Shown one piece after another: positions 61,090 to 64,000 of a stretch of 64,000 nucleotides of DNA. The notes below the pieces were generated by a model. It was not told the DNA's origin. It made no database searches and was given only the letters and a program-made list of their open reading frames with translations. Positions within the stretch are counted from its first letter, which is position 1. Every line of letters begins with the position of its first letter. The position numbers were made by a program, and so were the translations under genes. This DNA is from Dyadobacter diqingensis (GTDB taxonomy: Bacteria > Bacteroidota > Bacteroidia > Cytophagales > Spirosomataceae): assembly GCF_024220585.1 (NCBI RefSeq), contig NZ_JAMXKF010000001.1, forward strand, positions 186,001-250,000, written 5' to 3'.

Positions 61090-62508
61090 TTACCCCTTGA
61101 TTGGAAAGCAAACCACGAACTCGGTCCTGCCCGGCTCCGAATTAACGCTTATTGTTCCCTTATGCTGTTTTACGATGCGGGAAACCACATCCAGCCCCAA
61201 ACCGGTCCCCTCCCCGATTTTTTTTGTGGTGAAAAAAGGATCAAATATTTTTTTACGGATCTCATCGGGAATACCCACGCCGTTATCAATCACGGAAACA
61301 CAAACGAATTCTCTGTCGCGCCTTGTTTTTAGCGTCAGCTCCGGGTTTTCGCGGCCTTCCAAAGCATCCGTAGCATTATCGATCAGATTGGTCCATACCT
61401 GATTGAGCTCGCCGATCATCGCTTTCACAGGCGGCAGCGTTTCATCATAATCTTCAACGACGGTAATATTTCCTTTTTTGATCTTGTGATTGAGCATGAT
61501 CATCGTATTCCTGATCCCGATGCGGATGTCAGCAAAGATCTTGTCGCCGCCGCCATCCATGTGGGTAAAGGTTTTTACCGAATTGACCAGCTCGGAGATT
61601 CTTTTAGAGGCCAGTCCGATTTCAGAAACCATCCGCTCCGTTGTAAAACTGTTGTTGATCCAGATCAGCAGCGGAGACAATTTCCCTGCCGGTATATAGC
61701 TTTTTATTTCTTCCAGATCCTCAATCGAAAGACCGAATTCCACAAAATTTTCGGCCATATCATATACATTTTTGATTCCTTCCTGAGCGTCCAGCCAGTC
61801 GGTGATTTCATCTTCCTTGTCAGCACGCTCCATCATGGTCAGCGCCGGGCGCTCCTTATTTTCAAGGGCCTTATGGATTTTTGCATTTACACTCTCGACG
61901 TCAGCGGTATCAAGTCTGATTGATATAAGCTGTTTGAAGGCATCCGGCAGACACTGCAAATGCTTTTCCAGCGAAACAGAACCTCTGACAATAGCTGCCG
62001 CGGGATTATTAAGCTCATGGGCAAGTCCGGCTGAAAGCTTTCCCAGTGCCATCATTTTTTCGCTCTGCTGCTCTCTTTCCGTAAATTCCCTGATCCGCGA
62101 AGCCATGACGTGAACAAAAACCTGCGTCAGTTCATAGTTAAGCTGAATCAGATTTCTCAACTTTTCTCTGGGCAAAGAAATCACCTCGGTTTCTTCCCGG
62201 CACATCGCATTGGCCAAAATGGTTTTAGCCCTCGAAAAGGGTAAAAGTCCCGTAATGCCGCCTGCCTCCAAATCGGCTATCAACAGTTTTTCATTATTCT
62301 GAAGCCGGTAAAACTCCACCCTGCCGCGAATGATGATGTGCGTGTGGACGATCGGATCGTTGGCTTTTGCAAAAAAATCGCCCTCGGCAAAAATCCTGTG
62401 CTCGCTTTCATCAATAAACCATTGCAGCTGTTCTTCCGGTACTTCCTTTAAAACTTCAATGTTTTTCAAATCTTCAACCGTAACCGGTTTTATGGCGACT
62501 TCCCTCAT
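61090..62508 (-). CDS. Cytosolic histidine kinase with N-terminal cyclic-nucleotide-binding domain
   Basis: 472 residues. Residues 10-125 are a CRP-like nucleotide-binding domain (EEQLQWFIDESEHRIFAEGD, HTHIIIRGRVEFYRL). HisKA has His164 in GKLSAGLAHELNNPAAAI. HATPase_c has the N-box ELNQVWTNLIDNATDALE, VIDNGVGIPD and FFTTKKIGEGTGLGLDVV. There is no membrane segment. It should phosphorylate the receiver of the REC-TrxR fusion encoded directly downstream. Whether it binds cAMP, c-di-GMP or another ligand is not visible. Confidence 0.92.
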   Translation of the reverse strand: MREVAIKPVTVEDLKNIEVLKEVPEEQLQWFIDESEHRIFAEGDFFAKANDPIVHTHIIIRGRVEFYRLQNNEKLLIADLEAGGITGLLPFSRAKTILANAMCREETEVISLPREKLRNLIQLNYELTQVFVHVMASRIREFTEREQQSEKMMALGKLSAGLAHELNNPAAAIVRGSVSLEKHLQCLPDAFKQLISIRLDTADVESVNAKIHKALENKERPALTMMERADKEDEITDWLDAQEGIKNVYDMAENFVEFGLSIEDLEEIKSYIPAGKLSPLLIWINNSFTTERMVSEIGLASKRISELVNSVKTFTHMDGGGDKIFADIRIGIRNTMIMLNHKIKKGNITVVEDYDETLPPVKAMIGELNQVWTNLIDNATDALEGRENPELTLKTRRDREFVCVSVIDNGVGIPDEIRKKIFDPFFTTKKIGEGTGLGLDVVSRIVKQHKGTISVNSEPGRTEFVVCFPIKG

Positions 62509-62648
62509 GACAATCGTTTTTTAGGATCTGGTTTATCGGATGTTCTCAATAAAACGCCGGACGGCAATTCCTCAGACGTAGTTATTATAAGCTAAATTAG
62601 TGAAAATTCGCGGGCTATTGTTGCAGACGTGCTGGCCAAATCAATAAG

Positions 62649-63593
62649 TCAGTCCTTGACCCACAAACTGTCCGTGAAATAATGCTTGCAATCCATGAAA
62701 TTCTCGATCAGCCTGAATCCGCTTACTTTGGCAAGCATTTCAATTTCCGAAAACGTGTATTTTTTGGATAATTCAGTCCAGATCAATTCATTCTGCCGAA
62801 ACGAGTAACATTTATCAGTGGCATTCAAATGCACGTCCTGCTGTTTCAAACTGACCAGATAACTGCGCACTTCCCCGTTGACCGGGTTGTAATGCGAGTA
62901 AAAATCAAAAAACTCTTTCTTAAAATTGCCGCCAAGTTCGCGGTTGATCCTTTGGAGCAAATTCATGTTGAAAGCTTTGGTAATGCCCTGGCTGTCGTCA
63001 TAGGCGTTACGGATCGTGGCGGGGTTCTTCTGCAAATCAAAACCGATCAGCAACTTATCTCCCTTGCGCATGTGGCTGTTAAACTGCCCCAGCAACTCAT
63101 TGGCTTCGGGATCGGTGTAATTGCCGATATTACTTCCCAGAAATAAAAACAAACCCGGCTTTTTAAACATCGCCAGTTCCTCGACCATTGAAAAATAATT
63201 TCCCACCAGCGATTTTATTTTCAGGCCTGGCAGGTGGCTGATCATGTTCGCTTCGAGCTCATCAATGGCTTTTTGCGAAATATCAATCGGCACATAGGTA
63301 AAATCAACCTTTTTCTCGATCAGCTTTTTTAATAACTGACGCGTTTTCATGCCGTCTCCCGCGCCAAATTCGATGATATTAAACGGCTCATGAAAATCAA
63401 GTTTTTGAATAATATCCTCCCTGTGAACCGATAAAATTTCAAACTCGCAGGGCGTCGGGTAATATTCAGGCATTTTCATAATATCCTGAAAGATCACGCT
63501 GCCGATGTCATCGTAAAAATATTTGGACGAAATATGTTTAAAGGGAGCCCGAAGCCCCTGATCTATATCCTTTGCAAAAGTCTCGTTAGTCAT
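62649..63593 (-). CDS. egtD: L-histidine N-alpha-methyltransferase EgtD
   Basis: 314 residues, usual length. It trimethylates histidine to hercynine with SAM, the first step of ergothioneine synthesis. Typical parts are LRAPFKHISSKYFYDDIGS, MKMPEYYPTPCEFEIL, the SAM site IIEFGAGDGMKTRQLL, FLFLGSNIGNY and LLIGFDLQKNP. It follows the egtB gene by 85 bases on the same strand. Confidence 0.94.
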   Translation of the reverse strand: MTNETFAKDIDQGLRAPFKHISSKYFYDDIGSVIFQDIMKMPEYYPTPCEFEILSVHREDIIQKLDFHEPFNIIEFGAGDGMKTRQLLKKLIEKKVDFTYVPIDISQKAIDELEANMISHLPGLKIKSLVGNYFSMVEELAMFKKPGLFLFLGSNIGNYTDPEANELLGQFNSHMRKGDKLLIGFDLQKNPATIRNAYDDSQGITKAFNMNLLQRINRELGGNFKKEFFDFYSHYNPVNGEVRSYLVSLKQQDVHLNATDKCYSFRQNELIWTELSKKYTFSEIEMLAKVSGFRLIENFMDCKHYFTDSLWVKD

Positions 63594-63612
63594 TGGGTAG
63601 TAAGTTTAAAGG

Positions 63613-63676
63613 ACTGCCGATAGCCGGCTTTCAGCTGTCGGCAATCAGACATCAGGTTTCACAGTTGATAGCCGAT
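63613..63676. repeat. Degenerate heptad-repeat tract between egtB and egtD
   Basis: Words of seven in phase, such as TGCCGAT, AGCCGGC, TTTCAGC, TGTCGGC, AATCAGA, CATCAGG, of the NNTCGGC type. On the minus strand TGCCGA and TCGGCA halves can fold. The same family is at 44658-44868 and 50722-50750. Confidence 0.6.
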
Positions 63677-63678
63677 AG

Positions 63679-64000
63679 CTATTTCACCAACCTGATTCCG
63701 GTGTATTGCCAGCGTTCGTTGGTGTGGAAAAAATTACGGTAAGTATGTCTGCTGTGCTCGGGTGATGTAGCTACGGAAGCACCTCTGAGCACCATGGTGT
63801 TAATCATAAACTTGCCATTGTACTCCCCTACCGCGCCTTTCGCTTTTGTAAAATTGGGGTACGGCAGATAGGCGCTATTGGTCCATTCCCAGCGTTTTCC
63901 CCAGGAAAAATGATAAGAGGCAATCTCCCATTCAAATTCCGTTGGCAGGCGCATTTCCTTCCATTGTGCATAAGCGGCCGCTTCAAAAAAGCTGATATGG
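63679..64000 (-). CDS. egtB: EgtB-type ergothioneine synthase, C-terminal part (N-terminus beyond window)
   Basis: The frame is open to the right edge, giving 106 residues of the C-terminus. It shows the formylglycine-generating-enzyme-like end: [59 protein letters not shown] and [16 protein letters not shown]. EgtB joins hercynine with a thiol donor (gamma-glutamylcysteine or cysteine) using iron and oxygen. Pairing with egtD supports this over other members of the fold. Confidence 0.85.
   Translation of the reverse strand, partial: HISFFEAAAYAQWKEMRLPTEFEWEIASYHFSWGKRWEWTNSAYLPYPNFTKAKGAVGEYNGKFMINTMVLRGASVATSPEHSRHTYRNFFHTNERWQYTGIRLVK

Overview
The window reads as chromosome of a Bacteroidota bacterium of the order Cytophagales, most like Dyadobacter and relatives (inferred from gene content, not from a search). 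The evidence is a SusC/SusD pair, a PorP/SprF-type protein of the type IX secretion system, -7 boxes of the form TAnnTTTG, few Shine-Dalgarno sequences, an ECF sigma factor of the Bacteroidetes kind and gene sets typical of that group. I see no rRNA, tRNA, CRISPR array, phage or intact insertion sequence.

Layout. 1-3000: a hybrid histidine kinase cut by the left edge. 3082-8392: housekeeping genes (rsmA, mgtE, serine dehydratase, dtd, a MazG-like hydrolase). 8459-12838: the sucA-sucB operon. 12948-19001: PorP, a 1070-residue outer-membrane protein, an FAD oxidoreductase and cmk. 19146-29548: a catabolic block in which a mutarotase, lactonase, FAH-type hydrolase, SDR and UxaA-type dehydratase fit non-phosphorylative L-fucose (or similar deoxysugar) breakdown to pyruvate and L-lactate. 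LutA, LutB and LutC follow and would oxidise the lactate; an AraC regulator is divergent. 29606-35093: paired hairpins, adenine deaminase, sigma factor, rarA, a DUF892-like gene and a proline-rich small protein. 35216-40334: susC-susD.

40570-42520 is a patch of gene debris: the tail of an SMP-30/gluconolactonase gene, then two decayed fragments with the word LALGHE, each followed by a small orphan gene (a two-helix membrane protein and a lipoprotein). This may be a worn polymorphic-toxin/immunity array. 42542-45772 holds ThuA, GH18 and DUF1684 proteins.

45961-49878 is a family 2A encapsulin operon: SrpI-like shell, cysteine desulfurase cargo with a 285-residue disordered N-terminal targeting region containing three tandem repeats, and serine O-acetyltransferase. 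A zinc-ribbon protein derived from a transposase is divergent from it. 50845-58562 has a secreted cyanophycinase, a DUF481 protein, a SWI2/SNF2 helicase, and an HxlR regulator divergent from two SDR genes. 59123-64000 is redox-themed: a cytosolic cNMP-domain histidine kinase, a REC / glutaredoxin-like / thioredoxin-reductase-like fusion without the usual cysteine pairs, a UBP-type zinc finger protein whose start overlaps the fusion's stop, and ergothioneine genes egtB (partial) and egtD.

The most notable systems are the encapsulin operon with its repeat-bearing cargo domain, the kinase / REC-Grx-TrxR / ZnF-UBP triad, the possible toxin-immunity relic, and a degenerate 7-bp-period repeat found in several intergenic gaps.
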